From: Pseudomonadota bacterium
GTDB taxonomy: Bacteria; Desulfobacterota; Desulfarculia; Desulfarculales; Desulfarculaceae
Length of the DNA: 64,000 nucleotides
Assembly: GCA_018902755.1 (NCBI GenBank)
Contig: JAHIQI010000010.1
Location: 1-64,000, forward strand
Direction of reading: 5' to 3'
Shown here: one piece after another, positions 16,133 through 25,921 of the stretch
Layout: each line of letters begins with the position of its first letter
Numbering within the stretch: position 1 is the first letter of the stretch
Notes under the pieces: model-generated
Seen by the model: the letters and a program-made list of their open reading frames with translations, nothing else
Database searches by the model: none
What the model was told of the DNA's origin: nothing
Position numbers and translations under genes: made by a program

Positions 16133-19100
16133 CTAGGCGGTTTTCGCCTTCAGGGCGGCCTTTTGCTCTTTGCGCTGTTTGCGGCGGGCCATCCATCCCT
16201 CCAACAGATCCCACATCACCGGCACCACCACCAGGGTCAGGAAGGTGGCGGTGCACAGGCCGGTGACGAAGGTGCTGGCCATGGTGCCCCACACCAGGCT
16301 GTACTCGGGGAAGCCCACGGCCATGGGCAACAGGCCCAAGGTGGTGGTCACCGTGGTCAGGAGAATGGGCCTGAGGCGGATGTTCACCGCCTGCAGCAGC
16401 GCCTGGCGGCGCTCCAGGCCGGAGCGCAGGCGGCGGTTGAGGAAGTCGATCAAGACAAGGGCGTCGTTGACCACCACTCCCGCCACGCCCACCGTGGCTA
16501 TGAAGGAATTCACCGTGAACAGGGTCTGGGTGAGGAACTTGCCGTAGATCACCCCGATCAGGGCGAAGCTGACCGCGCTCAAGATGATCACCGGCTGCAG
16601 GTAGCTCTTGAACTGGGTGGCCAGGATCACGTAGATGATCAGCAGGGCGATGCCGAAGGCGTAAATCAGCGATTGGAAGGACCGGCGGGTGGACTCGAAC
16701 TCCCCGGCAAAGGCCAGGGTGGCTCCGGGGTAGTCGGAGGCGATGGCCCGGTAACGGCGGCGCAGATTCTCCACCACCGCAGGGGTGGACAGCGGTGCGC
16801 CGGGGCTTAGGTTGCCGGTGATGGTTATGGCCCGCTGGCCCTGGAAGCGGTTGAGCTGGCCCCGCTCCTGGTAGACCTTAGCCTGGGTGAGGTCGCCCAG
16901 GCGCACCGGCCCGGAGGGGTGCTCCAGCAGGGGGATGCTCAGGGCCTGCTCCGGGGTGGTCACATAGGACGGGTCCATCTTGACCTTGAGGTCCACGTCC
17001 TCGTCCACCAGGCGATACTTGCCCACGTAGCGGCCGTTTAGCACCGACGCGGCCAGTGCCACCACCTGGGCCGGGGTGGCCCCGTACTCCGCCGCCCGCT
17101 CGGGCACCACCCGGTAGCGGAACACCCGGCTGGGCTGGCCCAGGTTGTCGGCCACGTCCATGACCGAGGCCTTCAGCTGGGGATCGCTGGATAGCAGGCG
17201 CTTCACCTCCCGGGACAGGGCGGCCACCGCCTTGGGGTTGGAGCCCACCACCCGCACGTTGATGTCCTTGCCTGCCGGCGGAGAGTCCTTTTCCGGCCGC
17301 ACGGTGAGGCGCACTCCGCCGGTCTCCATCTCCCTCAGCTGCTCGCGCACCCAGGGAAGATGGCGCATGGGGTCGTTGTTCACGTTTTCGGCGAAACGGC
17401 GGTCGTCTTTGGCGGGCAGGGTCACCGCGATGTGCCCCAGGTTGGAGCCGAACACCGGCTCGTAGTCCTCGGTGAGGTAGAAACCGGCCAGCCCCGCCGC
17501 GCTGCGGGCCATGCCCGGCCCCTGGTCCATGATCTTCTTGGAGATGCGCTTGATGATGCGGTTGGTCTCTTCGATGGGCGCGGTGATGGGCGCTTCCACC
17601 TGCACGTAGTACAAGGAGTAGTCGTCCGGAAAGAACTTCACCTTGATGAGCTGGGCCGCCCCGCTGGCGCTGATGCCCGCGATGGCCAGGGCGCTGAGGA
17701 ACAACCCACCCACCAGGCACAGGGTGAGCCAGCGGTGCTTCATCCCCCAGCCCAGCATGCGCATGACCCCCGCCCTGATGCGGCCCATCACCCAGCCCTC
17801 GCCGCTGAAGTCCAGGGAGCTTTCGTCGATGCGGGCCTTGACCTTCTTGGGCCCCCAGTCGCGGAAATGCAGGGGCAGGATAAACAGGCACTCCACCACG
17901 CTGGCCGCCAGGGCAAAGGACACCGCCTTGGGGATCAGGGCGAAAAACTCGCCGGTGGAGCCGGTCATGATGAGCATGGGCATGAAGGCGGCCACGGTGG
18001 TGCTGGTGGCGCTTATCACCGGCCAGAACACCTCGCTGGTGCCGTTGATCACCGCCTGGTCCATGGGCTCGCCCTCTTGATAGTGACGGTAGATGTTCTC
18101 CACCACCACGATGGCGTCGTCCACGATGATGCCGCTTACAAGTACGAAGCAGAACAGGGTGATCTCGTTCAGGGAGTTGCCGGTGACCCACATGAAAAAC
18201 ATGGTGAGCAAGAAGGAGAAGGGTATGCCCACCGTGGTTATCAGGGCGTTCCTAAAGCCCATGAAATAGGCGATCACCGCGCAGACCAAAAGCACGCCCA
18301 CCATCAGGTTGCGGCCCATGGTGGTCATGGCGTCGTCGATCTTCACCGTGGAGTCCTGGGTGAGCACCAGGCCCACTCCCTCCCGGGCCATGATGGGCTC
18401 GAAGGTCTTGACCACCTTCCGCACCTCGTCCACGATGCTCAGCGCGTTGCCGTCGCGGGTCTTGATCACCGCCAGGTTCACGCAGTCCTGGCCGTTGACC
18501 GAGCTGAGCACGTAGGCGTCGCGGTAGTCCAGGCGGGCCTCGCTGGCCAGGTCGCCCAGGCGCACGAAGCTGCCGTCGGCGTCGGTGCGCACGATGGTGG
18601 CCAGCACCTGGGTCCGGCTGCGGTAGCGCTCGTCGGCCTTGATGACGAACTCGCCGCCGGGGGTGGTGAAGTCGCCCGCCGGGATGGAGATGCCCGCGTT
18701 GCCCAGGGCGGTCGCCGCCTGGTTGAAGGTGACGCCGTGGCGGCTGAGCTTGGCCGGGTCCAGCATCACGTGGAACTCGCGGGTCAGCTCGCCCTGGAGC
18801 TTCACCTCCTTTACGCCGGGTATCTGGCGCAGGGCGATCTTCATCTGCTTGGCCATGAGGGTCAGCGCCCGGTTGGAGCGGTCCCCCACCAGGTTCACGC
18901 TCACCGCGGGCAGCCAGTCGTTCACATCCAGGTCGTTGAAGACCGGCGGGTCCACCTCGGGCGGCAGCTCGTCCAAGATGCCCAACACCTTGAAGCGCAG
19001 GTCGTCATAGCCTCGCTGGTAGTCGGTGTCGTCGATGAACTTGACCACCACGCTGGAGCGCTGGCGGTAGGAGGAGCTGCGCACGAACTCCACGTTTTGC

Positions 19101-19324
19101 AGGTCGTCCAGGGCGTCTTCTATCTCGCGGGTGACCAGGGCCTCCACCTCTTGGGGGGAGGCGCCGGGATAGATGGTGTTGATGAACACCTTGCCCAGGC
19201 GCACGTTGGGATAGCGCTCCACCGGCATGCTCAGCAGAGCGAAGGCCCCAGCCACCATCAGGATGATGAACAGAAGATTGACCAGAACCGTCTCGGTCAA
19301 GGTGAAGCGGATTAGGCTCTTCAT
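16133..19324 (-). CDS. RND-family efflux pump inner-membrane transporter
   Basis: At 1063 residues this is a full-length HAE1/AcrB-type RND protein. It has an N-terminal membrane helix, then two large periplasmic loops, each followed by a bundle of membrane helices. The proton-relay segment GIIVDDAIVVVENIYRHY has the paired Asp of TM4. The C-terminal half has SFIATVGVAGVVVNDALVLI. Such pumps export drugs, lipids or organic compounds using the proton gradient, together with a periplasmic adaptor and an outer-membrane channel. The adaptor gene lies 15 bases upstream; no TolC-type channel gene is nearby. The substrate is unknown. Confidence 0.92.
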   Translation of the reverse strand: MKSLIRFTLTETVLVNLLFIILMVAGAFALLSMPVERYPNVRLGKVFINTIYPGASPQEVEALVTREIEDALDDLQNVEFVRSSSYRQRSSVVVKFIDDTDYQRGYDDLRFKVLGILDELPPEVDPPVFNDLDVNDWLPAVSVNLVGDRSNRALTLMAKQMKIALRQIPGVKEVKLQGELTREFHVMLDPAKLSRHGVTFNQAATALGNAGISIPAGDFTTPGGEFVIKADERYRSRTQVLATIVRTDADGSFVRLGDLASEARLDYRDAYVLSSVNGQDCVNLAVIKTRDGNALSIVDEVRKVVKTFEPIMAREGVGLVLTQDSTVKIDDAMTTMGRNLMVGVLLVCAVIAYFMGFRNALITTVGIPFSFLLTMFFMWVTGNSLNEITLFCFVLVSGIIVDDAIVVVENIYRHYQEGEPMDQAVINGTSEVFWPVISATSTTVAAFMPMLIMTGSTGEFFALIPKAVSFALAASVVECLFILPLHFRDWGPKKVKARIDESSLDFSGEGWVMGRIRAGVMRMLGWGMKHRWLTLCLVGGLFLSALAIAGISASGAAQLIKVKFFPDDYSLYYVQVEAPITAPIEETNRIIKRISKKIMDQGPGMARSAAGLAGFYLTEDYEPVFGSNLGHIAVTLPAKDDRRFAENVNNDPMRHLPWVREQLREMETGGVRLTVRPEKDSPPAGKDINVRVVGSNPKAVAALSREVKRLLSSDPQLKASVMDVADNLGQPSRVFRYRVVPERAAEYGATPAQVVALAASVLNGRYVGKYRLVDEDVDLKVKMDPSYVTTPEQALSIPLLEHPSGPVRLGDLTQAKVYQERGQLNRFQGQRAITITGNLSPGAPLSTPAVVENLRRRYRAIASDYPGATLAFAGEFESTRRSFQSLIYAFGIALLIIYVILATQFKSYLQPVIILSAVSFALIGVIYGKFLTQTLFTVNSFIATVGVAGVVVNDALVLIDFLNRRLRSGLERRQALLQAVNIRLRPILLTTVTTTLGLLPMAVGFPEYSLVWGTMASTFVTGLCTATFLTLVVVPVMWDLLEGWMARRKQRKEQKAALKAKTA

Positions 19325-19339
19325 GGCGGGGCTTCCAGC

Positions 19340-20359
19340 CTAACGGTTGAGGAGGTACTTCTGGCCGGGCTTCAGCTGGGGAGCGCTGACCCGGAGGGTG
19401 TCTCCGGGGCCGGGGCCCAAGACCACCACGCGCAAGGACTTGCCGTCCTCGCGGGTGACCCAATTTTCCTGGTAGCGCTCGCTCACCGCCGCCGAGGGCA
19501 AAAGCACCGCGCCCGAGGGGTCCGGGGCGGTGAGGGTCAGCTCCACCCTGAGGCCGCCGCGCTTGTACGTGAGCTCCGGCCCCAGCTCAAGCTCCACGGC
19601 TATCTTGCGGGTGGCGGGGTCGAAGGCCGGGGACAGGCGCTCCAGCTTGGCCGGCACCTTCACCCCCAGATGGGGCAGGAGCACCATGATCCGGCCGGAC
19701 TGCCGGGCCAGGATGGCGAACTCGTCGGGGCTGAGCGCCAGGGGCACCAGCAGGGTGCGGAAGTCGCCCAGCAGGGCCACCTGGCCGCCCGCGGCCACCC
19801 AGGAGCCGGGCTCCACATGACGCTCGATCACCCGCCAGCCCGGCGGGGCCTTGATCACGTGGCGGGACAGGCGCTCGCTAAGGATGGCGGCCTGGGTCTT
19901 GAGCGCCTCCAGTTGCAGGCTAGCCTGGGTAAGCTCCTCGTCCAGGCGGTCCAGCTTGGAGGGGGCCTCGGAGCCCCGCTTGACCAGGTTGCGGTAGCGC
20001 TGGGCGTCCTTGTCCAGGTAGGCCACCCGGCTGACCAGGCGCTTTTGCTCCACCTGGTTGGACTTGAGGTCCAGGCGGGTGAAGGTGTCGTCCAACACCG
20101 CGAACACCCCGGCCGGGCCGATGGTGCCGCCCACGTCGTAGTTTACCTTTTGGCAGCGCCCGGCCACCTCGCTGACCAGGCGCAGCTTGGCCCTCGCCCT
20201 GGTGAAGCCGCTGAACACCAGGGGGCGGGTGGCGGGCAGGGCCACGGCGGCGCGGCCGCTGTCCGGAGTTTTTTCCGCCGCGGGAGGGGCAGCCCCGGCC
20301 GGCAGGGCCAGGCACAGGCACAGCCACGAAAGCACAACAATATGACGCAAGGGGGGCAA
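19340..20359 (-). CDS. RND periplasmic adaptor (membrane-fusion) protein
   Basis: The protein has 339 residues from a TTG at 20359, which has a GGGAGG site six bases before it and gives a clean signal peptide (LRHIVVLSWLCLCLALPAGA). The central part is a coiled-coil hairpin (about 95-160) flanked by lipoyl/barrel-sandwich halves (RLVSEVAGRCQKVNYDVGG and PPGWRVIERHVEPGSWV). The C-terminal beta-barrel and membrane-proximal domains follow. It links the RND pump encoded next to it to an outer-membrane channel. The domain order is standard; the HlyD-like sequence is divergent. Confidence 0.85.
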   Translation of the reverse strand: MPPLRHIVVLSWLCLCLALPAGAAPPAAEKTPDSGRAAVALPATRPLVFSGFTRARAKLRLVSEVAGRCQKVNYDVGGTIGPAGVFAVLDDTFTRLDLKSNQVEQKRLVSRVAYLDKDAQRYRNLVKRGSEAPSKLDRLDEELTQASLQLEALKTQAAILSERLSRHVIKAPPGWRVIERHVEPGSWVAAGGQVALLGDFRTLLVPLALSPDEFAILARQSGRIMVLLPHLGVKVPAKLERLSPAFDPATRKIAVELELGPELTYKRGGLRVELTLTAPDPSGAVLLPSAAVSERYQENWVTREDGKSLRVVVLGPGPGDTLRVSAPQLKPGQKYLLNR

Positions 20360-20436
20360 GGGAACCTCCCAGGCTGGAGTGATAAATCTACACATCCCAC
20401 CGGCCATTGGGCCAGGGGGATTATAACCCAAACGGC

Positions 20437-20868
20437 CTAGTCCATGGGCCAGAGCAAAAGGCCGGTGCCTTGGTCGAAGCCGCGTTCAAAGGGCTTGTCG
20501 GTTTGGTACTCCACCAGCATCGCCTCGCAGGCGAACACCTCGCTGCCCGGGGCCAGGTGGCCGCCCCAGAGCTGGCCCCGCTCATCGCTCAGGGAGACGT
20601 GGGCGTGCACAAAGGGACGCCCGTCCTTTAGGGAGATGTCGCCGATTAGGGAGACGATCTCCAGGGAGCGGTTCAGGTTGAGGTATTCGTATTCGCGGTT
20701 TTGCTGGTTGTAGAAACCCAGGACGGCCTTGGTGAGGGCGCCCAAGGCCCGCACCTCGCCCGCGGTGATGTTCTCTTCGGCGCACAGATCGTTGAGGGTC
20801 TCCAGCAGATACGCCCCCTGGGGCAGGCGGCCCATCAGCCGCCGTCCGGCGGTTACTTCCCTAAGCAA
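20437..20868 (-). CDS. DUF296 (PPC domain) protein
   Basis: This 143-residue protein has the PPC/DUF296 pattern: GAYLLETLNDLCAEENITAGEVRALGALT-type beginning, FVHAHVSLSDERGQLWGGHL with the conserved His residues, and the C-terminal FEVACEAMLVEY-like strand. In plants this domain is attached to AT-hook DNA-binding proteins; the bacterial stand-alone form is of unknown function and may bind metal. It starts with TTG behind a perfect AAGGAGGAGG site. It lies 77 bases before the RND adaptor on the same strand. Confidence 0.8.
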   Translation of the reverse strand: MLREVTAGRRLMGRLPQGAYLLETLNDLCAEENITAGEVRALGALTKAVLGFYNQQNREYEYLNLNRSLEIVSLIGDISLKDGRPFVHAHVSLSDERGQLWGGHLAPGSEVFACEAMLVEYQTDKPFERGFDQGTGLLLWPMD

Positions 20869-20990
20869 GGCCTCCTCCTTTCCAGCCGTTTATGGCGATT
20901 GGGGCAATGTACACCCTCCCACTGTATATATGTGGCTGCCGCCAAGCAAGGGTGGTGGACAACAAGCGGTGCATGGTCCACAATTCGAGA

Positions 20991-21006
20991 GGTCCGTTGA
21001 CGGACC
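20991..21006 (+). promoter_or_regulatory. Small hairpin in the 5' leader of the MFS gene
   Basis: GGTCCG and CGGACC form a six-base perfect stem around TTGA, ending directly before the GGGAGG ribosome site of the MFS gene at 21019. It might modulate ribosome access. No known riboswitch class was recognised. Confidence 0.3.
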
Positions 21007-21018
21007 GGGAGGTTATTT

Positions 21019-22206
21019 ATGCGCGAACAGCCCCTGTCGCCGGGGGCCTTTACCCAGAGGCTGGGGCCTCTGAGTTTCATCACCGGCATTTTCCTGTTGA
21101 ACTTCATGGGCCGGGTGTCCCTGGCCCCCCTGATGCCCAACATCGAGGCCAAGCTGGGGCTTGACCACGCCCAGGCCGGGATGCTGTTCCTGTTCATGTC
21201 GGTGGGCTATTTTCTGGCCGTGTTCTCCTCGGGCATCGTCAGCCAGCGCCTCACCCACCGCCGGGTCATCCTGATCTCGGCCCTGTCGGTGGGGGTGATG
21301 CTGTGCCTGGCTCCCCTGGCCCAGGGCCTGTACTCCCTGGGCGCGGTGTGCCTGGGCCTGGGCCTGTCGGCCGGGCTCTACCTGCCCTCCGGGGTGGCCG
21401 CCCTCACCTCCTTCGTGCGCTCCCAGGACTGGGGCAAGGCCATGGCCTTGCACGAGATGGCCCCCAACGGGGGCATGATCCTGGCCCCGCTCATCGCCGA
21501 GCTGCTCTTGGAGGGGCTCACCTGGCGGGGCGTGCTGATCCTCATCGGCGGCCTGTCGCTGGTCCTGGGCCTGGCCTACGCCCGCCGGGGGCGGGGCGGC
21601 GAGGAGCCGGGCACCGCGCCCAGCCCCGCGGCCGTGGCCGAGCTGCTGCGCCTGCCCGCGGTGTGGCTCATGGTGGTCTTTTTCGCCCTGGCCATCGGGG
21701 CCAGCCTGGGAATCTACACCATGCTGCCCCTGTACCTGGTGGCCGAAAGGGGCTTCGACCAGGGCTGGGCCAACCTGATGCTGGCCGCCTCCCGGGTGCC
21801 GGGGCTGGTCATGGCCTTCGGAGCTGGCTGGGCCCACGACCGTTTCGGGGCCCGGGCCAGCCTGGTGGCCATCTTCGCGGTCACCGGTCTGGCCACCCTG
21901 ACCCTGGGCCTTAGCAGCGGCTGGCTTCTGGTGGTGGCGGTGTTCGTGCAGCCCGCGGTGACGGTCTGTTTCTTCCCGGTGGGCTTCGCCGCCCTGTCCC
22001 TGGTGGCCCCGCCCCATCTCAGGGGCGTGGCGGTTTCCCTGGCCACCCCCCTGGCCTTCATCCTGGGCGCCGGGGTCCTACCCGCCTTCCTGGGCTGGAT
22101 GGGCGTGCACCACAGCTTCGGCATGGGCATCGCCGTATTCGCCGGGGTGGTCTGGCTGGGAGGGGCCCTGGCCTTTGCCCTGCGCCCCTCTCCCAACGGC
22201 CATTAG
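21019..22206 (+). CDS. Major facilitator superfamily permease
   Basis: This 395-residue protein has about twelve membrane helices in two halves. The loop 2-3 region contains the MFS-like GIVSQRLTHRRVIL motif, and the second half has GAGWAHDRFGARAS. The ATG follows GGGAGG. Twenty-eight bases separate it from the M20 peptidase on the same strand, which suggests uptake of a compound that the peptidase then hydrolyses; that link is inference. The substrate is unknown. Confidence 0.85.
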   Translation: MREQPLSPGAFTQRLGPLSFITGIFLLNFMGRVSLAPLMPNIEAKLGLDHAQAGMLFLFMSVGYFLAVFSSGIVSQRLTHRRVILISALSVGVMLCLAPLAQGLYSLGAVCLGLGLSAGLYLPSGVAALTSFVRSQDWGKAMALHEMAPNGGMILAPLIAELLLEGLTWRGVLILIGGLSLVLGLAYARRGRGGEEPGTAPSPAAVAELLRLPAVWLMVVFFALAIGASLGIYTMLPLYLVAERGFDQGWANLMLAASRVPGLVMAFGAGWAHDRFGARASLVAIFAVTGLATLTLGLSSGWLLVVAVFVQPAVTVCFFPVGFAALSLVAPPHLRGVAVSLATPLAFILGAGVLPAFLGWMGVHHSFGMGIAVFAGVVWLGGALAFALRPSPNGH

Positions 22207-22234
22207 CCCGGCGCTTATCTTTTGGAGCATTACC

Positions 22235-23365
22235 ATGACTTCTTCATTGCCTGATCCCGTCGAACTCACCTCGCGCCTCATCCAGATAGACACCAGCAAC
22301 CCTCCGGGCAACGAGGGGGCGGTGGCCGCCGTCCTGGCCCCTCTGCTGGAAGAGGCCGGCTACACCGTGGAGATGCACGACATGGCTCCCGGCCGCCCCA
22401 ACCTGGTGGCCCGCCGCGCCTGGGGGCCGGAACCGCCCCTGCTCTTGACCGGCCACATGGACACCGTGACCGAAGGCGGTGAGCAGTGGGCGCGGGGGCC
22501 CTTTGGCGGCGAGGTGGCCCAGGGCCTGGTGCACGGCCGGGGAGCCAGCGACATGAAGAGCGGCCTGGCCGTGATGACCGTGGCAGCCATGGCCCTGGCC
22601 AAGGAAAAGCCCACCAAGTCCGGGCTGGTGTTGGTGTTCACCGCCTCGGAGGAAAACGGCTGCCAGGGGGCCGAGCATCTGGTGCAAAACCCGGCGGTGC
22701 TGGGCGGGGCCGGGGCCATGCTGGTGGCCGAGCCCACGGCCAACCTGCCGGTGCTGGGCCACAAGGGGGCCCTGTGGCTGCGGGGCCGTTGCGCCGGCAA
22801 GGCGGCCCACGGCTCCATGCCCGAGCTGGGCGACAACGCCATCTACAAGGCCGCCGCCGCGGTGAACCGGCTGGCAGCATACCGGTTCGACGCCCAGCCC
22901 CACCCGGTATTGGGACGGGCCACCTTGAACGTGGGCACCATCAGCGGGGGCCGGGCCACCAACGTGGTGCCTGAAAAGGCCGAGTTCACCGTGGACCTGC
23001 GCCTGATCCCCGGCCTGGAGCCCGACGAGGTGCAGGCCGAGCTGGGCCGCTTTTTGGGCGATGCGGTCAGCCTGGAGCGCATCGTGGGGGCGGGCGCCCT
23101 GTGGACCGAAGCGGACCATCCCTGGATCGCCAAGGTGCTCCAAATCCTGGCCCAGCGCCGGGGCCAAAGCTTCACCCCGGCCGGGGTGCCCTACTTCACC
23201 GACGGCTCGGCCCTGAGCCGGGGCCTGGGCGGGGTGCCCTCGCTGCTCTTGGGCCCCGGCGAACCGGGAAAGGCCCACGTGGTCAACGAGTCCTGCCCTG
23301 TGGCCAACATCGAGCAGGCGGCGGCGGACTACCTGGCCATCGTCAAGGACTGGTGCGGGGCCTAG
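22235..23365 (+). CDS. M20-family metallopeptidase (ArgE/DapE/CPG2 type)
   Basis: This 376-residue protein has the metal ligands of M20 amidohydrolases: GHMDTV (His and the catalytic Asp), GASDMKSGLAV (bridging Asp), TASEENG (catalytic Glu and metal Glu), a lid dimerisation domain starting near GKAAHGSMP, and the late His in KAHVVNE. These enzymes remove acyl groups or residues from small peptides and acylated amino acids. The start has a GGAG site. The gene ends before a strong terminator. Exact substrate unknown. Confidence 0.88.
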   Translation: MTSSLPDPVELTSRLIQIDTSNPPGNEGAVAAVLAPLLEEAGYTVEMHDMAPGRPNLVARRAWGPEPPLLLTGHMDTVTEGGEQWARGPFGGEVAQGLVHGRGASDMKSGLAVMTVAAMALAKEKPTKSGLVLVFTASEENGCQGAEHLVQNPAVLGGAGAMLVAEPTANLPVLGHKGALWLRGRCAGKAAHGSMPELGDNAIYKAAAAVNRLAAYRFDAQPHPVLGRATLNVGTISGGRATNVVPEKAEFTVDLRLIPGLEPDEVQAELGRFLGDAVSLERIVGAGALWTEADHPWIAKVLQILAQRRGQSFTPAGVPYFTDGSALSRGLGGVPSLLLGPGEPGKAHVVNESCPVANIEQAAADYLAIVKDWCGA

Positions 23366-23393
23366 GCCCGCCCGGCTCCACGATCAAAACCAC

Positions 23394-23434
23394 GCCCCGC
23401 CGCCGGATGTTCGCCCGGCGGCGGGGCTCTTCTT
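23394..23434 (+). terminator. Rho-independent terminator
   Basis: A 13-base GC-rich stem (GCCCCGCCGCCGG with its complement at 23415-23427) is followed by TCTTCTTGT. It ends the MFS-M20 transcript before the decarboxylase gene. Confidence 0.8.
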
Positions 23435-23542
23435 GTCCTGCCTCTCTTGTTCGGCGCCCAAGCGTTGCGTTACCATCAAGTCAGACGACGCGCCCGGTGC
23501 GTGCCGCACCAGATTGTCCGCCCGCTAAAAGTGAGAGGGGTT

Positions 23543-25840
23543 ATGGATTGGTATAAAGATTTTCCGGTGCTTATCATCTCGGACCACTTGGGGGGCTCCA
23601 ATTCCCTGGGCCGAGCCTTGGATCAAATCAAAACCGAATTGGAAAAACTGGACGTCAAGGTGCTGGGGGCCAACACTCTTGAAGACGGCCGCATAACCTA
23701 CTTCTCCCGCCCTGACGTGGGTTGCGTGCTTCTGGACTGGGACCTGTGCGAGAAGACCGAGAAGTCCCGCCAGAAGATAGAGCGCCTGAGCCAGGAGGCC
23801 AAGGAGCGTAACTTCAAGATCCCCCTGTACCTGCTCACCAGCCGCCTGAACGTGGAGCAGATACCCCTCACCGTGGACAGCCTGGTGCACGGCTACATCT
23901 GGCTCAGCGAGGACACCCCCGACTTCATCGCCGGGCGCATCATGGAGGCGGTGGAGCACTACGCCGACCACCTGATGCCCCCCTTCTTCAAGACCCTGGT
24001 GGAGTACGCCGAGAAATTCAAGTACGCCTGGCACACGCCGGGGCACACCGGCGGCACCGCTTTCCTGAAGTCCCCGGTGGGGCGGGTGCTGTTCAACTTC
24101 TACGGCGAGAACACCCTGCGCAGCGACCTGTCCATCTCGGTGCCCGAGCTGGGTTCTTTGATGGAGCACTCCGGGGTCTTGGGCGAGGCCGAGCGCAACT
24201 CGGCCCAGGCCTTTGGGGCCGACCAGACCTATTACGTGACCAACGGCACCTCCACGGCCAACAAGATCATCCTCTGCGGCCGGGTTACTCCCGGCGACCT
24301 GGTCTTGGTGGACCGCAACTGCCACAAGTCCATGATGCACTCCCTAATCATGACCCGGGCGGTGCCGGTGTACCTGAACCCCACCCGCAACTACCAGGGC
24401 ATCATCGGCCCCATCCCGGCCGACGAGTTCAGCAAGGCCTCCATAAACAAGCGCATCAAGGACAACCCCCTGACCAAGGGCCGCAAGCTCGCCGACGTGA
24501 AGCACGCGGTGGTGACCAACTCCACCTACGACGGGGTGCTCTACCACACCGGCCAGGTCAAGGACGGGCTCAAGGGCTGCACCGCCGGGCTGCACTTCGA
24601 CGAGGCCTGGTACGCCTACGCCTGCTTCCACCCCATCTACGACGAGCGCTACGCCACCTTTGACCACAACGGCGAAACCGACACCCCGGTGCTGTTCGCC
24701 AGCCAGTCCACCCACAAGCTGCTGGCCGCCTTCAGCCAAGCCTCCATGGTCCACGTGAAGGACCGCCACGTGAGCGACCCCAAGCAGAAGGTGGACCCGG
24801 CACGCTTCAACGAGGCATTCATGATGCACACCTCCACCAGCCCCCAATACAGCATCATCGGCAGCCTGGACGTGGCCACGCGCATGATGCAGGACGGCCG
24901 GGGCAAGGTGCTCATCGGCGATTGCATCTCCGAGGCGGTGGCCTTCCGCAAGAAGCTCTACTCGGTGGAAAAGGAGCTGGCCAAGAAAAAGGATTGGTTC
25001 TTCACCTGCTGGCAGCCCAGCAAGGGCAAGGGCAAGAAGGACTTCGGCGACACGGCCGACCACGATTTGGAGAACCAGGCCAAATACTGGGAGTTGGACC
25101 CGGCCCAGGGATGGCACGGCTTCGACGGCCTGTCCAAAGGCTACGCCATGCTCGACCCCATCAAGGTGACCATCGTGGCTCCGGGCATCAACCCCGACGG
25201 CTCCATGGCCGAGACCGGCATCCCCGCCGCCCTGGTGGCCTCCTTCCTGGAGACCGACGGCGTGGTGCCCGAGAAGACCAACATCTACTCCTTCCTGATG
25301 CTCTTCTCCATGGGCGTGACCCGGGGCAAGAGCGGCTCCCTGCTGGCCGCCCTGTTCGAGTTCAAGCGCTCCTACGACGCCAACCTGCCTCTGGAGCAGG
25401 TGTTCCCCAACCTCACCCGTGACTACCCGGAGCGCTACCTGGGCATGGGCCTTAAGGACCTGGCCGACGAGATGCACCAGCACTACCGGGCCCGCAACAT
25501 GGCCAAGATCGTCAAGAAGGTCTACGACACCCTGCCCGAACCGGCCCTGACCCCGGCCCAGGCCTACGACGCGGTGGTGCGGGACCAGGTGGACCTGTTG
25601 CCGCTTAGCGAGTTGAAGGGGCGGGTGGCCGCGGTGATGGTGGTGCCCTATCCTCCGGGCATCCCCATCGTAATGCCCGGCGAGCGTTTCGACGCGGCCA
25701 GCAGCGTGATCATCGACTACTTGAGCATGATGGAGGAGTTCGACGGGGCCTTCCCCGGCTTTGAGAGCGAGAACCACGGCGTGGAGGTCCGCCGGGTGGA
25801 CGGCCAGCTGCGCTACCACGTCTACGCGGTGCGCGAGTGA
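23543..25840 (+). CDS. Arginine/lysine/ornithine decarboxylase (AdiA type)
   Basis: This 765-residue fold-type I PLP decarboxylase has an N-terminal response-regulator-like wing domain (about 1-130), a catalytic core and a C-terminal domain. Core motifs are WHTPGHTGGTAF, HFDEAWYAYACFHP and SQSTHKLLAAFSQASMVH, the last containing the PLP-binding Lys. The length is nearest to the biodegradative arginine decarboxylase AdiA (about 755), longer than lysine decarboxylases. It would turn arginine into agmatine, consuming a proton. No antiporter lies next to it, so the role could be polyamine supply or acid resistance. The substrate choice is a guess from length. It is monocistronic, between two terminators. 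Confidence 0.88.
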   Translation: MDWYKDFPVLIISDHLGGSNSLGRALDQIKTELEKLDVKVLGANTLEDGRITYFSRPDVGCVLLDWDLCEKTEKSRQKIERLSQEAKERNFKIPLYLLTSRLNVEQIPLTVDSLVHGYIWLSEDTPDFIAGRIMEAVEHYADHLMPPFFKTLVEYAEKFKYAWHTPGHTGGTAFLKSPVGRVLFNFYGENTLRSDLSISVPELGSLMEHSGVLGEAERNSAQAFGADQTYYVTNGTSTANKIILCGRVTPGDLVLVDRNCHKSMMHSLIMTRAVPVYLNPTRNYQGIIGPIPADEFSKASINKRIKDNPLTKGRKLADVKHAVVTNSTYDGVLYHTGQVKDGLKGCTAGLHFDEAWYAYACFHPIYDERYATFDHNGETDTPVLFASQSTHKLLAAFSQASMVHVKDRHVSDPKQKVDPARFNEAFMMHTSTSPQYSIIGSLDVATRMMQDGRGKVLIGDCISEAVAFRKKLYSVEKELAKKKDWFFTCWQPSKGKGKKDFGDTADHDLENQAKYWELDPAQGWHGFDGLSKGYAMLDPIKVTIVAPGINPDGSMAETGIPAALVASFLETDGVVPEKTNIYSFLMLFSMGVTRGKSGSLLAALFEFKRSYDANLPLEQVFPNLTRDYPERYLGMGLKDLADEMHQHYRARNMAKIVKKVYDTLPEPALTPAQAYDAVVRDQVDLLPLSELKGRVAAVMVVPYPPGIPIVMPGERFDAASSVIIDYLSMMEEFDGAFPGFESENHGVEVRRVDGQLRYHVYAVRE

Positions 25841-25874
25841 GCCGCGCCCGGCCCTAAAGCGCAGCCATGACCAA

Positions 25875-25904
25875 GGCCCCGCCAACCGGCGGGGCCTTTT
25901 CTTT
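25875..25904 (+). terminator. Rho-independent terminator of the decarboxylase gene
   Basis: GGCCCCGCC (25875-25883) and GGCGGGGCC (25888-25896) form a nine-base stem with a four-base loop, followed by TTTTCTTTT. Confidence 0.9.
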
Positions 25905-25921
25905 TGCCCTGAGGCCCGCGC

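Noticed and set aside
17360..19315. Long plus-strand open frame of about 650 codons opposite the RND pump
   Set aside because: High G+C makes antisense frames stay open. The translation is rich in His, Gln and Gly without any domain, while the minus strand encodes a full RND protein.
24344..25885. Minus-strand frame of about 510 codons opposite the decarboxylase
   Set aside because: Composition (Val, Gly, His, Gln) is typical of a shadow frame; the plus strand has complete PLP enzyme motifs.
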